From assembly GCF_004801405.1 (NCBI RefSeq), contig NZ_SSOB01000045.1, positions 1 through 64,000 on the forward strand: DNA of 64,000 nt, given 5' to 3'. The DNA is from Cohnella fermenti (GTDB lineage: Bacteria; Bacillota; Bacilli; Paenibacillales; Paenibacillaceae). Both the position numbers and the translations under genes were made by a program. This document shows positions 52,981 to 62,473 of the stretch, piece after piece (positions within the stretch are counted from its first letter, which is position 1; each line of letters opens with the position of its first letter). Below the pieces are notes generated by a model. The model ran no database searches, was not told the origin of the DNA, and saw only the letters and a list, made by a program, of their open reading frames with translations.

Positions 52981-55914
52981 TTGAGCTTCATAAAGCAGAC
53001 CTTTGATCATATAAAGAACTTGGATCAGAAGAAGACCTTCATCGCCATACTGGTCGTTGTAGTCCTGTTCGCCGCCGTCTGGATGTTGAATCCGTCCGGG
53101 AAGTCCGCCGGAGGGCTAGCGCAAGCGATGGGAGAATTCCAAGCGATTACGGATTCGGATGACGAGGGAAGTTACGACGCGTACAGCAGCGCGCATTCCT
53201 CTGATTCTCGTCCGGATACGGTCGTTCGAATTGAAGGGGAGAATTATTCGGAGACGAACGGAGAAGGGTTCGAGGTCGCGGACCGATACGAAGGGCTGGA
53301 CGGCCAAGCCGTTCTTACTCCGGAGGACGGCGCGATCGCCTGGAAGGTGAACGTTGCCGAAGCGGGTCTGTACAATATCCGCATCCATTATTATCCGATG
53401 GAAGGGAAGAGCTCGAGCGCAGAGCGGAAGCTTGCAATCAACGGCGCCGTGCCGTTCGACGGGGCGGACGATCTGATCTTCAACCGGTTATGGGGAGACC
53501 AGGGCGAGACTGTTACACAGGACGATCGCGGCAACGATCAGCGTCCCCGGCAGATCGAGAAGCCCGCCTGGCAGCTTGTTCCGTTCTCGGACCAGGAAGG
53601 CTATTACGAAGATCCGTATCTGTTCTACTTCGATCAAGGAGAACAGACGCTGTCGCTCGAAGCGCTGCGGGAGCCGATGGCGATCGATTATCTGGAGCTC
53701 TATCAGGAGCCGGAGACGGCAAGCTATGCTTCGCTGAAGAGCGAGTACGAGAAGCAAGGGCTAACGCCCGTGTCCAATCGGCAATTGGTCGTGCAGGCGG
53801 AAGACGCTTCGTTGAAGTCTTCGCCGATGCTCGCGCCGCTAGCCGATCATTCGAGCCCGACGGTTCAGCCTTATCACACGTCGAAGATTCGCATGAACAC
53901 GATCGGAGGCGTCCAATGGAAGCTTCCCGGCCAATGGATCGAATGGGAAGTCGACGTGCCGGAGGACGGCCTGTACCAGATTGCGCTCAAGCGCAAGCAG
54001 GATCAGCTTCGCGGCGTCTATGCGACTCGCAGCCTGACGATTGACGGCGAATATCCGTTCGAGGAAATGAAGAGATTGCAGTTCGACTTCAATATGAATT
54101 GGCAGACGGATGTGCTCGGAGGCGAAGATCCGTATCTGTTCCACTTGACACCGGGCAAGCATACCATTCGCCTGACTGTGACTCTTGGAGAGATTGCCCC
54201 TCTCTTGCGAACGATTGAATCAAGCGTACTTGAGTTGAACGAGATGTATCGCAAGATTCTTATGATCACTTCGAATACACCGGATCCATACCGCGATTAT
54301 CAGTTGGATAAGCGGGTCCCCGATATGATAGACGTATTCACCAAGCAGGCGGAGACGATCTCCAGCGTGGCCGACTATCTGGAGCAATCGACTGGAGAAC
54401 GAAGCGATAAGGTCGCCGTTCTGTACAAGCTCATTCACCAATTAAACGAGATGGCCGCGAAGCCGGAGACGGTCGCCAAGCGATTGACCGACTTCAAGAC
54501 GAATATCGGCGGCCTCGGAACGTGGATTCTCACCGTGCGGGAGCAGCCGCTCACGCTCGACTACCTCGTCGTCTCCTCGCCGGACAGCAAGCTGCCGCGA
54601 ACGAAGGCAACCTTCGTGGAACAGATCAAGCATCAGATCGGAGCGTTATTCGCTTCCTATACGGAAGATTACGACAGCATCGGCAATACAGGGGAGAGCG
54701 ATCGTTCCATTACGGTGTGGATTACGACCGGCCGGGATCAGGCGCAGGTCATGAAGAACCTGATCGACGATACGTTCACGACGGAGACGAACATCTCGGT
54801 TAAGCTCAGACTTGTTCCGGCCAATATTCTGCTTCCTGCAACATTGGCGGGAGAAGGGCCCGACGTGGCGATGCAGATCGGGGAGGACGTTCCCGTCAAC
54901 TATGCAATGCGCGGCGCGGCGGCCGATCTGACCCAATTCTCCGACTACGAGGAGGTCGCGGCCCGATTCCGCGACAGTGGGCTGACGCCGTACCAGTTCA
55001 GCGACGGGCTGTACGCACTTCCGGAGCAGCAGACGTTCCCGATGCTATTCTACCGCAAGGACATTCTGGAGGAGCTTGGCTTGACGCCGCCGAAGACGTG
55101 GCAGGAAGTGTACGACATGATCTCGGTGCTCCAGAAGCACAACATGGAGTTCTGGCTGCCCATCGAGAACCCGGCCGTTCAGGGGGCCATTCAGGTTCCG
55201 AATGCGATGTTCTCGATGCTTCTGTACCAGAATAGCGGTCAATTCTATTCCGATGACGGCAAGTCGAGCGCTCTCGATTCCGAGATTGCCATGGGACAGT
55301 TCAAGAGGTGGACACAATTCTACACGAACTACAAGTTCCCGCTGATTGCGGACTTCCCGAATCGGTTCCGGACCGGAGAGATGCCGATCGGCATTGCGGA
55401 TTACACGACGTACAACATGCTCACCGTCATGGCTCCGGAGATCAAGGGGTTATGGGACTTCACGATGGTTCCGGGAACGGAGCAGGCGGACGGCACCGTC
55501 AACCATGAGGTGGCCAGCCATACGACCGCCGTCATGATGCTCGAGAACGCGCAGGACAAGGACGCGGCCTGGACCTTCATGAAGTGGTGGACGTCCAAGG
55601 AGACGCAGATCGCGTACGGCAGGCAGATGGAGGGCTTGCTCGGCGAAGCGGCCAGATATCCGACAGCCAACGTCGAAGCGCTTGAGGAGCTGCCGTGGCC
55701 AGTCGACGACTATCGTAATCTGGACGAACAATGGCAATGGGTGAAGGGGATTCCTCAAGTGCCAGGCGGCTACTTCACCGCCCGTCACCTGGACAACGCG
55801 TTCCGCAAGGTTGTGAACGCCGCCGAGAATCCGCGTGAATCGCTGTCCGACTACATTATGTACATGAACGACGAGATTGCTGTCAAGCGGAAGGAATTCA
55901 AGCTGCCGTATTAG
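52981..55914 (+). CDS. Membrane-anchored fusion of CBM-like domains and a solute-binding domain
   Basis: A protein of about 977 residues. One N-terminal helix (FIAILVVVVLFAAVWML) with a short cytoplasmic tail anchors it. Two beta-sandwich, CBM6/35-like domains follow (about 75-230 with EGENYSETNGEGFEVADRY; about 255-420 with VVQAEDASLKSSPML). A helical region comes next (about 425-560, EMYRKILMITSNTPDP and on). The C-terminal 400 residues are a family-1 solute-binding domain (ITVWITTGRDQAQVMKNLID, FYRKDILEELGLTPPKTWQE, AWTFMKWWTSKETQIAYGRQ). It lacks a lipobox. The TTG at 52981 has GGAGGGAGAGAAG; another TTG at 52939 is less likely. It may present bound polysaccharide to the permeases. Confidence 0.78.
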   Translation: MSFIKQTFDHIKNLDQKKTFIAILVVVVLFAAVWMLNPSGKSAGGLAQAMGEFQAITDSDDEGSYDAYSSAHSSDSRPDTVVRIEGENYSETNGEGFEVADRYEGLDGQAVLTPEDGAIAWKVNVAEAGLYNIRIHYYPMEGKSSSAERKLAINGAVPFDGADDLIFNRLWGDQGETVTQDDRGNDQRPRQIEKPAWQLVPFSDQEGYYEDPYLFYFDQGEQTLSLEALREPMAIDYLELYQEPETASYASLKSEYEKQGLTPVSNRQLVVQAEDASLKSSPMLAPLADHSSPTVQPYHTSKIRMNTIGGVQWKLPGQWIEWEVDVPEDGLYQIALKRKQDQLRGVYATRSLTIDGEYPFEEMKRLQFDFNMNWQTDVLGGEDPYLFHLTPGKHTIRLTVTLGEIAPLLRTIESSVLELNEMYRKILMITSNTPDPYRDYQLDKRVPDMIDVFTKQAETISSVADYLEQSTGERSDKVAVLYKLIHQLNEMAAKPETVAKRLTDFKTNIGGLGTWILTVREQPLTLDYLVVSSPDSKLPRTKATFVEQIKHQIGALFASYTEDYDSIGNTGESDRSITVWITTGRDQAQVMKNLIDDTFTTETNISVKLRLVPANILLPATLAGEGPDVAMQIGEDVPVNYAMRGAAADLTQFSDYEEVAARFRDSGLTPYQFSDGLYALPEQQTFPMLFYRKDILEELGLTPPKTWQEVYDMISVLQKHNMEFWLPIENPAVQGAIQVPNAMFSMLLYQNSGQFYSDDGKSSALDSEIAMGQFKRWTQFYTNYKFPLIADFPNRFRTGEMPIGIADYTTYNMLTVMAPEIKGLWDFTMVPGTEQADGTVNHEVASHTTAVMMLENAQDKDAAWTFMKWWTSKETQIAYGRQMEGLLGEAARYPTANVEALEELPWPVDDYRNLDEQWQWVKGIPQVPGGYFTARHLDNAFRKVVNAAENPRESLSDYIMYMNDEIAVKRKEFKLPY

Positions 55915-55931
55915 CCCGGGGGTGGAGACCA

Positions 55932-56888
55932 ATGCAAGCCGAAACGACCAGCCAGCCGGCGACGCGTCCTGCACGCGAAGCCAAGACGTCCCGCCGGATG
56001 CTGATCTGGCGGGAGATGAAGAAGAACAAGCATCATTACGTTCTTCTTAGTCCCTATATGATTCTGTTCTTCCTGTTTACCGTCATTCCCGTCGTATTCT
56101 CGCTTATTCTCAGCTTCTTCTACTTCAACATGCTGGAATTCCCGAGATTCGTCGGCTGGCAGAACTATTCCAGACTGCTGTTCAACGACGACGTGTTCAT
56201 GATTGCGGTGAAAAACACGTTCCTGTTCGCGGTCATCACAGGGCCGGTCAGCTATGTGGCCTGCTTCCTGTTCGCCTGGATCATCAACGAGCTGTCTCCC
56301 AAGGTCCGCGCCTTCATGACCCTCGTCTTCTACGCGCCTTCGATCTCGGGGAACGTGTACTTCATCTGGCTCATCTTCTTCTCGGGCGACGCCTATGGTT
56401 ACTTGAACGGCTTCCTGATCAAATACGGCTTCATCATGGCGCCGATTCAGTGGCTGACGAACGAGAAGTACATTCTGCCAATCATTATTCTCGTCCAGCT
56501 CTGGCTCAGCCTTGGAACAAGCTTCCTGGCGTTCATCGCCGGTCTTCAGACCGTCGACAAGACGCTGATTGAAGCCGGAGCGGTCGACGGAATCAAGAAT
56601 CGTTGGCAGGAGCTGTGGTTCATTACGCTTCCGTCGATGCGGCCTCAGCTTCTGTTCGGCGCCGTTATGCAGATTACGGCTTCCTTCGCGGTCGCTGATA
56701 TCTCGATCGCGCTTGCTGGTCTGCCAAGCGTCAATTATGCCGCTCATACGATCGTGACGCACCTTATCGACTACGGCACGATCCGGTTCGAGATGGGGTA
56801 CGCCTCGGCGATCGCCACCGTGCTCTTCGCGATCATGCTCGGGACGAACCTGTTGACGCAGAAGCTGATTCGAAAGGTAGGCGAGTGA
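55932..56888 (+). CDS. MalF-type carbohydrate ABC permease
   Basis: A 318-residue permease with six helices, starting from MILFFLFTVIPVVFSLILSF. The EAA loop is EAGAVDGIKNRWQELWFITLPSM, which docks an ATPase. The N-terminus is basic (REAKTSRRMLIWREMKKNKHH). It follows the fusion protein by 17 bases and pairs with the next permease. No ATPase gene is in the locus, so a shared MsmK-like ATPase is inferred. Confidence 0.88.
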   Translation: MQAETTSQPATRPAREAKTSRRMLIWREMKKNKHHYVLLSPYMILFFLFTVIPVVFSLILSFFYFNMLEFPRFVGWQNYSRLLFNDDVFMIAVKNTFLFAVITGPVSYVACFLFAWIINELSPKVRAFMTLVFYAPSISGNVYFIWLIFFSGDAYGYLNGFLIKYGFIMAPIQWLTNEKYILPIIILVQLWLSLGTSFLAFIAGLQTVDKTLIEAGAVDGIKNRWQELWFITLPSMRPQLLFGAVMQITASFAVADISIALAGLPSVNYAAHTIVTHLIDYGTIRFEMGYASAIATVLFAIMLGTNLLTQKLIRKVGE

Positions 56889-56889
56889 A

Positions 56890-57765
56890 GTGAATCAGAG
56901 AACGCTCCCGCTCTTCCGGCTGTCCCGCAAGATCAATCGCTCGTTCACGGTCAGCTTTATGCTGTTCCTGCTGTTGGCCGTCTTCGGCGTGTTCATGGCG
57001 CTGCCGCTTGTGTTCGCGGTCAGCAACGCGTTCAAGCCGCTAGATGAGCTGTTTATTTTCCCGCCGCGATTCTTCGTCTCCAACCCGACCGTAGACAACT
57101 TCTACGACCTCGTTGCTCTGATGGGCAACTCGTGGGTCCCGTTGTCCCGCTATATCACGAACACGCTGCTGATCACGATTATCGGGACGGCCGGGCACAT
57201 CCTGTTCGCTTCGGCTGCGGCGTATCCGCTGGCCAAGTATCGGTTCCCCGGCTCAAACGCGCTGTTCACGATTGTCGTTCTGTCCCTGATGTTCTCCGCC
57301 CAGGTAACGGCCATACCGAACTACATGGTCATGTCCTGGCTCGGATGGATCAACACGCAGGCGTCGATCATCATCCCGTCGCTCGCCTTCCCACTCGGTC
57401 TGTTCCTGATGAAGCAATTCATGGAGCAGATTCCGGATGCCCTGCTTGAAGCGGCGAAGATCGACGGAGCGAATGAATACCGAATTTATTGGACGATCGT
57501 CATGCCGAACGTCAAGCCGGCTTGGCTCACGCTGATGATTCTGCAATTCCCGATGCTGTGGGGCAGCGACGGAGGCAACTTCATCTATAGCGAGAATCTG
57601 AAGACCCTTCATTACGCGCTAGGTCAGATCGCGCTCGGAGGCATTGCCCGCGCCGGCGTCGGCGCCGCTGTCGCCTTGGTGCTTATGATCGTTCCGATCA
57701 CGCTCTTCATCATCTCCCAGAGCAGCGTCATCCAGACGATGGCGACGTCCGGGATGAAGGATTAG
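56890..57765 (+). CDS. MalG-type carbohydrate ABC permease
   Basis: A 291-residue permease with six helices. The EAA loop is EAAKIDGANEYRIYWTIVMP. The GTG start at 56890 lies 1 base after the stop of the partner permease. The outer loop between helices 5 and 6 contains GSDGGNFIYSENLKTLHYALGQ. First of two permease pairs in this locus. Confidence 0.88.
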   Translation: MNQRTLPLFRLSRKINRSFTVSFMLFLLLAVFGVFMALPLVFAVSNAFKPLDELFIFPPRFFVSNPTVDNFYDLVALMGNSWVPLSRYITNTLLITIIGTAGHILFASAAAYPLAKYRFPGSNALFTIVVLSLMFSAQVTAIPNYMVMSWLGWINTQASIIIPSLAFPLGLFLMKQFMEQIPDALLEAAKIDGANEYRIYWTIVMPNVKPAWLTLMILQFPMLWGSDGGNFIYSENLKTLHYALGQIALGGIARAGVGAAVALVLMIVPITLFIISQSSVIQTMATSGMKD

Positions 57766-57779
57766 GAGGGGGAGACGAC

Positions 57780-59279
57780 ATGGCACGCATGGCACGATTA
57801 CCGATCATGGCACGAATATCGATTCACACACGCAAGCCTTTGATTCTCCTGATCGCCTGTCTTCTGGGCGTCACAGCGGGTGGCTCTTCCTCCGATGCGG
57901 CGGAGACGTCATCCTCCTACAATTATTCCTTCTGGGGAGAGACGGTTGCCGCCCCGGACGCTTACGAGGCATCCGGGCTGTACGACGGCGTCAGCCTCGG
58001 AACGGGCAGCTTCAAGGCGCCGAACGATCTTCATGTCGCGAAGGACGGCGCCATCTACGTCCTTGACAGCGGAAACAATCGCGTCGTCATTCTGGACTCT
58101 GAATTCCGGCTCGTTCGCATCGTCGAAGCATTCGAGCATGACGGTGCGCCGGACGCCTTCAACAATCCGCAAGGCTTGTTCGTGACGGACGACAATCATC
58201 TCTATATTGCAGATACGGGCAATCAGCGAATTGTCCATCTCGATGCCGCCGACAAGCTGATCCGCATCATCGATCATCCGCAATCCGAACTGCTCGCGGA
58301 CAACTTCCAATTCCAGCCGGCTCGGCTCGTCGTGGACAAGGCGAATCGGATCTATGCGATGGCGACAGGCGTGTTCGACGGCTTCATGGAGTTCTCTTCA
58401 GACGGCACCTTCACCTCGTTCATCGGCGCGAACCGGGTTACGTTCTCTCCGTCCGAGTATCTCTGGAAGATGTTGTCGACGAGAGCGCAGAAGAGCCAGA
58501 TGGTCATGTTCACACCAACTGAATTCACGAACCTGGACATCGACTCGGACGGATTCCTGTATGCCACGAACGGGCAGCGCAGCGACAATGTCCGCAAGCT
58601 GAACGCCCAGGGGAATGACATTCTTCGTAAGAAAGGCTACTTCCCGCCCGAAGGCGATGTCCGCTTCACGACGACGGACGGCCCGACGCGGCTCGTCGAT
58701 GTCGACGTAACGGACAGCGATATGTATTCCATCCTCGATTCGAGCCGGGGCCGAATCTTCACCTACAACGGAGACGGCTATCTCATGTACGTCTTCGGAG
58801 GGCTGGGCAATCAATTCGGCGAATTCGATACGCCGACCGCGATCGATCGACAAGGGGATGACTTCCTTGTTCTCGACAAGGCGCTCGGCGAGATCACCCT
58901 GTTCCGCACGACGGAGTACGGCCGAACGCTTAATGAAGCGGAGAGAAGCTACTTCAGCGGCGACGAGGAGCAGGCCTATGCCCTGTACGAGAAGACGATC
59001 GACATGAACGCCAATCTGGAATACGCCTACTCAGGCATTGGCAAGGCGCTGCTGCGGCAGGGCGAATATGCCGAAGCGATGAAGTACTTCAAGCGAAGCG
59101 AGGACCGGAACCATTATTCCAAGGCGTTCCTGCTCTATCGGAAGCAGCAGATGCGGGAATACTTCCCTGCGGTCATGACCACCCTCATCGCGCTCGCGGC
59201 TATTGTCGTCGCCTGGCGGAAGTATCGCAACCTGAAGGGGAGAAGGAAGGTGAGCTCCATTGAGCAGAGAGTTGTTTAA
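57780..59279 (+). CDS. Exported NHL-repeat protein with TPR segment and C-terminal helix
   Basis: A 499-residue protein. The signal is LILLIACLLGVTAGG. NHL/6-bladed propeller repeats cover about residues 75-385 (APNDLHVAKDGAIYVLDSGNNRVVIL, LYIADTGNQRIVHLD and so on). A TPR-like pair (YALYEKTIDMNANLEYAYSGIGKALLRQ) precedes a terminal helix (MTTLIALAAIVVAW) and a basic tail. The DNA ATGGCACG is repeated three times at the start, giving three possible initiators (57780, 57789, 57807). It probably faces outward beside the transporter. The role is unknown; such genes recur beside DUF5696 and YIP1 genes in Paenibacillus sugar loci. It overlaps the next gene by 20 bases. Confidence 0.75.
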   Translation: MARMARLPIMARISIHTRKPLILLIACLLGVTAGGSSSDAAETSSSYNYSFWGETVAAPDAYEASGLYDGVSLGTGSFKAPNDLHVAKDGAIYVLDSGNNRVVILDSEFRLVRIVEAFEHDGAPDAFNNPQGLFVTDDNHLYIADTGNQRIVHLDAADKLIRIIDHPQSELLADNFQFQPARLVVDKANRIYAMATGVFDGFMEFSSDGTFTSFIGANRVTFSPSEYLWKMLSTRAQKSQMVMFTPTEFTNLDIDSDGFLYATNGQRSDNVRKLNAQGNDILRKKGYFPPEGDVRFTTTDGPTRLVDVDVTDSDMYSILDSSRGRIFTYNGDGYLMYVFGGLGNQFGEFDTPTAIDRQGDDFLVLDKALGEITLFRTTEYGRTLNEAERSYFSGDEEQAYALYEKTIDMNANLEYAYSGIGKALLRQGEYAEAMKYFKRSEDRNHYSKAFLLYRKQQMREYFPAVMTTLIALAAIVVAWRKYRNLKGRRKVSSIEQRVV

Positions 59280-59886
59280 ATACCCGTTCTATTTGATCTC
59301 GCATCCGTTCAACGGCTTCTGGGAGCTGAAGTACGAATTGAACCGCAAGGCGAGCCTGGTCTCCGCCTTCGTCATCTTGTTCCTTCTGGCCATAACGACC
59401 GTTCTGCAGAACCAGTACAGCGGCTTCCTTGTGAACTTCGTCAATCCGAACAGCCTGAACAGCTTCATGGAGATCGTATACGTGTTGCTGCCGGTACTGT
59501 TCTGGTGCATCGCGAACTGGTCGCTGACGACGCTGATGGACGGGGAAGGGAAGTTCGTCGAGATTTTTATCTCCACTTGCTTCGCGTTCTTTCCGGTCGT
59601 GTTGATCCAGTTCCCATGGATTTGGCTCAGCAACCTGATCTCCCTGCAAGAGACGTCCTTCTATTACTTCTTTATCAATCTGTCGACGATCTGGTGCGTA
59701 TTCCTGCTGTTTATCGGCAATATGACCGTTCATCAGTACACACCGTCCAAGACGATCCTGACGATGGTGCTGTCGGTCGTGGCTATCGGCTTCATGGCGT
59801 TCCTGTGCCTGCTGTTCTTCAGCCTGGTCCAGCAGATTATTGCATTCATATCCACGATCTATCAAGAGTTCGTTCTGAGGAGCTAA
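59260..59886 (+). CDS. YIP1-like integral membrane protein
   Basis: A 208-residue protein with five membrane helices, including LVSAFVILFLLAITTVLQ and VYVLLPVLFWCIANWSLTTL, and the segment LMDGEGKFVEIFISTCFAF typical of bacterial YIP1 proteins. The N-terminus KYPFYLISHPFNGFWELKYE is a common opening in the group. The TTG at 59260 follows GGAAGGTGAGC and lies inside the NHL gene, so the two are translationally coupled. Its function in sugar loci is not known. Confidence 0.68.
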   Translation: MSRELFKYPFYLISHPFNGFWELKYELNRKASLVSAFVILFLLAITTVLQNQYSGFLVNFVNPNSLNSFMEIVYVLLPVLFWCIANWSLTTLMDGEGKFVEIFISTCFAFFPVVLIQFPWIWLSNLISLQETSFYYFFINLSTIWCVFLLFIGNMTVHQYTPSKTILTMVLSVVAIGFMAFLCLLFFSLVQQIIAFISTIYQEFVLRS

Positions 59887-59902
59887 GGAAGGAGGATAAC
59901 GC

Positions 59903-62473
59903 ATGAACAGGCTTAAAGGAGTCTTGTGGGCCGCAGTCCTGCTGGCCGGAATGTCGGCTGCCGGCTGCTCCGGCTCCGGGAACGGATCTTCCGCCGCACA
60001 GGCCGACGAATCGGCGCTCTCTTCGTTCGAGGCGGGTACGGCTTTGACCGCGGCCTTCACCGATACGAAGGTGGAAGGGATGAAGGGAGTCGCCGAGAAT
60101 GACCGTCTGAGGCTGTTCGCGGATGATCAGACCGGCGTTGTCGCTGTTCTCGACAAGAATAGCGGCAAGGTGTGGTACAGCAATCCTTCGGATCGCGACT
60201 CCGATACGCTGGCGTCAGGCGTAAACAAGGACCTGCTGTCCGCGCAGCTTCGTATCGACTTCTACAACAACTTCGGTCAACTTAATTCCGTCAATTCCTA
60301 CACGGACAGCGTCGCTCACAACCAGATCAAGATGGAGCCGATCGAAGGCGGCGTGCGCATTGATTATCAGTTCGGAACCGCAGAGAAGACGGTCGACGAC
60401 CTGCCGATGATGCTGAGCAGAGAGCGCTATGAAGCAATTGTCGGGAAGCTAGACAAGACGGGACAGCGAGCCCTGGCGATCGGCTACAAGGAAGACGAGG
60501 AGCAAGGAACCTATATACGGAATGACAGCGCGCTGAAGGGACTTCAGCTCGAGCGGGCTCTCCAGGCTTTCGAGGCTGCGGGCTACACGGAGGAAGATCT
60601 GCAGAAGGATATCGAGGAGCTCGGCCTCGATCAGACGAAGCCGGAGCCGAGAGTGTTTCTCGCTTCGATTGAATACAAGCTCGACGGGGACAGTCTTGTC
60701 GCCAAGGTGCCAGCTTCGAGCATTCAATTCCCCGACGATTATCCGATCAATACGATCTCCCTGCTCAGCTACTTCGGGGCGGCGGATTCCGAAGCGACCG
60801 GAGCGATGCTCGTTCCCGACGGCTCGGGCGCGCTTATTCGCCTGAATAACGGGAAGACCCGCTATCCGTCCTATCAGCAGCTCGTGTACGGCTCCGATCA
60901 GACGATTGCCCGTCTCGAGGATGCGGCGAGGGAGCAGGAGGTGCGCCTGCCGGTGTTCGGATTGATCGACGGCGACGCGGCGTTCCTCGGCATCATCGAG
61001 GAGGGCGAGGCGGTCGCTTCCATCCAGGCGGATGTCAGCGGAAGACTGAACAGCTACAACTCCGTCTCTTCCAGCTTCTACGTCGTGAACGAGACGAAGG
61101 TATACTTGACGGCGAACGATCAGGAGCGGTCATTGCCGAAGTTCCAGCAGCATCCGACGAAGGCGGACTTCGCGGTCCGTTACTCCTTCTTCGGCAAGGA
61201 AGAGGCTTCCTATACGGGCATGGCGAAGTATTACCAGCAATATTTGCAAGAGCGGGGCGGACTTCCTGCCGCGAAGCGGGACGATGCAGCCGTATCTGCG
61301 GAATCCCAGGACGTTCCGTTCTACCTGCAGATGATCGGCGCCATCTCGAAGCAGAAGCACGTTCTTGGCATTCCCTACAACGCACTCGAGCCGTTGACAA
61401 CGTTCAAGCAGGCGGAGAGCATCGTGGAGGAAGTGCGGAAGCTCGATATCTCCAACATCAAGGTTCAGTTCTCGGGATGGTTTAACAACGGACTGGATCA
61501 CCGCGTGCCGAGCGGCGTCAAGGTGGATGGAGCGATCGGCGGCAGCAAGGGATTGAAGCAATTCGCCGACTACGCGCAGAAGACCGGAATCGGCTTCTTC
61601 CCGGACGTGGCGTTCGTGCAAGCGAACAGCTCGAAGGGGTTCGACGAAGCGGATGACGCCTCGAGATCGCTGCGCGACGAGCCGGCGGCCGTCTACCCGG
61701 TCGAGCGGGCGCTGAACCGGCGGGATCGTACGAAGTCTCCGGCCTACGTTGTATCCCCAAGGCTTGTTCCGGATTATGTGGAGAGGCTGCTGAAGGGAGT
61801 CGCGGGCTATGAGATTGAAGGCCTCTCGCTACGCGATCTGGCCGCGGATCTTAACAGCGATTACCGCAAGAGCAACGAGATCGATCGGACTGAATCGCAG
61901 GCTCGATCGCTTCAATCGCTTGAAGCGATCCGTTCCGCCAACCTGGACATTCTGGCGAACGGAGGCAACGCCTTCACTCTGCCTTATGTCAGCGATCTGA
62001 CGAATGCCCCGATGACGAGCAGCCGGTTCAAGATCGAGGATGAGGAGATCCCCTTCTTCCAGATGGTCGTGCGCGGCTATGTCGAGTATGCAGGTGCTCC
62101 GTACAACCTGTCGACGTATACCGACCCGAGCGAATACATTCTCAAGTCGCTCGAATACGGCTCGGGCGTGTACTTCGAATGGATCTACGAGCCCAACTAC
62201 AAGGTGAAGGACACCGAGAACAACGATCTGTACGCCGTGAATTACGAGCAATGGCTCGCGCTCGCTGGCGATATCTACAAGGAAGTGAACGACGTGCTCG
62301 GACAGGTGCAGGGTCAGCGAATAATCTCGCACGACAAGCTCGACGACGGCGTCTACAAGACCGTCTTCGAGAATGGCGTCTACGTGATCGTCAACTATAA
62401 TCATGCGGCTGTGCAGGTCGACGGCAAGCGGATCGAGGCCGACAGCTATGCGACAGGTGGTGCTGCAACGTGA
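59903..62473 (+). CDS. DUF5696-like lipoprotein, glycosidase-fold candidate
   Basis: An 856-residue lipoprotein with lipobox SAAGC after MNRLKGVLWAAVLLAGM. The N-terminal beta-rich part begins ENDRLRLFADDQTGVVAVLD and KVWYSNPSDRD. The C-terminal half looks like a TIM barrel (ISNIKVQFSGWFNNGLDHRV, GIGFFPDVAFVQANS, GLSLRDLAADLNSDYRKSN). This layout is that of DUF5696 proteins seen in Paenibacillus carbohydrate loci. Glycosidase activity is plausible but unproven. It is translationally linked to the next permease, whose GTG overlaps its stop. Confidence 0.68.
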   Translation: MNRLKGVLWAAVLLAGMSAAGCSGSGNGSSAAQADESALSSFEAGTALTAAFTDTKVEGMKGVAENDRLRLFADDQTGVVAVLDKNSGKVWYSNPSDRDSDTLASGVNKDLLSAQLRIDFYNNFGQLNSVNSYTDSVAHNQIKMEPIEGGVRIDYQFGTAEKTVDDLPMMLSRERYEAIVGKLDKTGQRALAIGYKEDEEQGTYIRNDSALKGLQLERALQAFEAAGYTEEDLQKDIEELGLDQTKPEPRVFLASIEYKLDGDSLVAKVPASSIQFPDDYPINTISLLSYFGAADSEATGAMLVPDGSGALIRLNNGKTRYPSYQQLVYGSDQTIARLEDAAREQEVRLPVFGLIDGDAAFLGIIEEGEAVASIQADVSGRLNSYNSVSSSFYVVNETKVYLTANDQERSLPKFQQHPTKADFAVRYSFFGKEEASYTGMAKYYQQYLQERGGLPAAKRDDAAVSAESQDVPFYLQMIGAISKQKHVLGIPYNALEPLTTFKQAESIVEEVRKLDISNIKVQFSGWFNNGLDHRVPSGVKVDGAIGGSKGLKQFADYAQKTGIGFFPDVAFVQANSSKGFDEADDASRSLRDEPAAVYPVERALNRRDRTKSPAYVVSPRLVPDYVERLLKGVAGYEIEGLSLRDLAADLNSDYRKSNEIDRTESQARSLQSLEAIRSANLDILANGGNAFTLPYVSDLTNAPMTSSRFKIEDEEIPFFQMVVRGYVEYAGAPYNLSTYTDPSEYILKSLEYGSGVYFEWIYEPNYKVKDTENNDLYAVNYEQWLALAGDIYKEVNDVLGQVQGQRIISHDKLDDGVYKTVFENGVYVIVNYNHAAVQVDGKRIEADSYATGGAAT

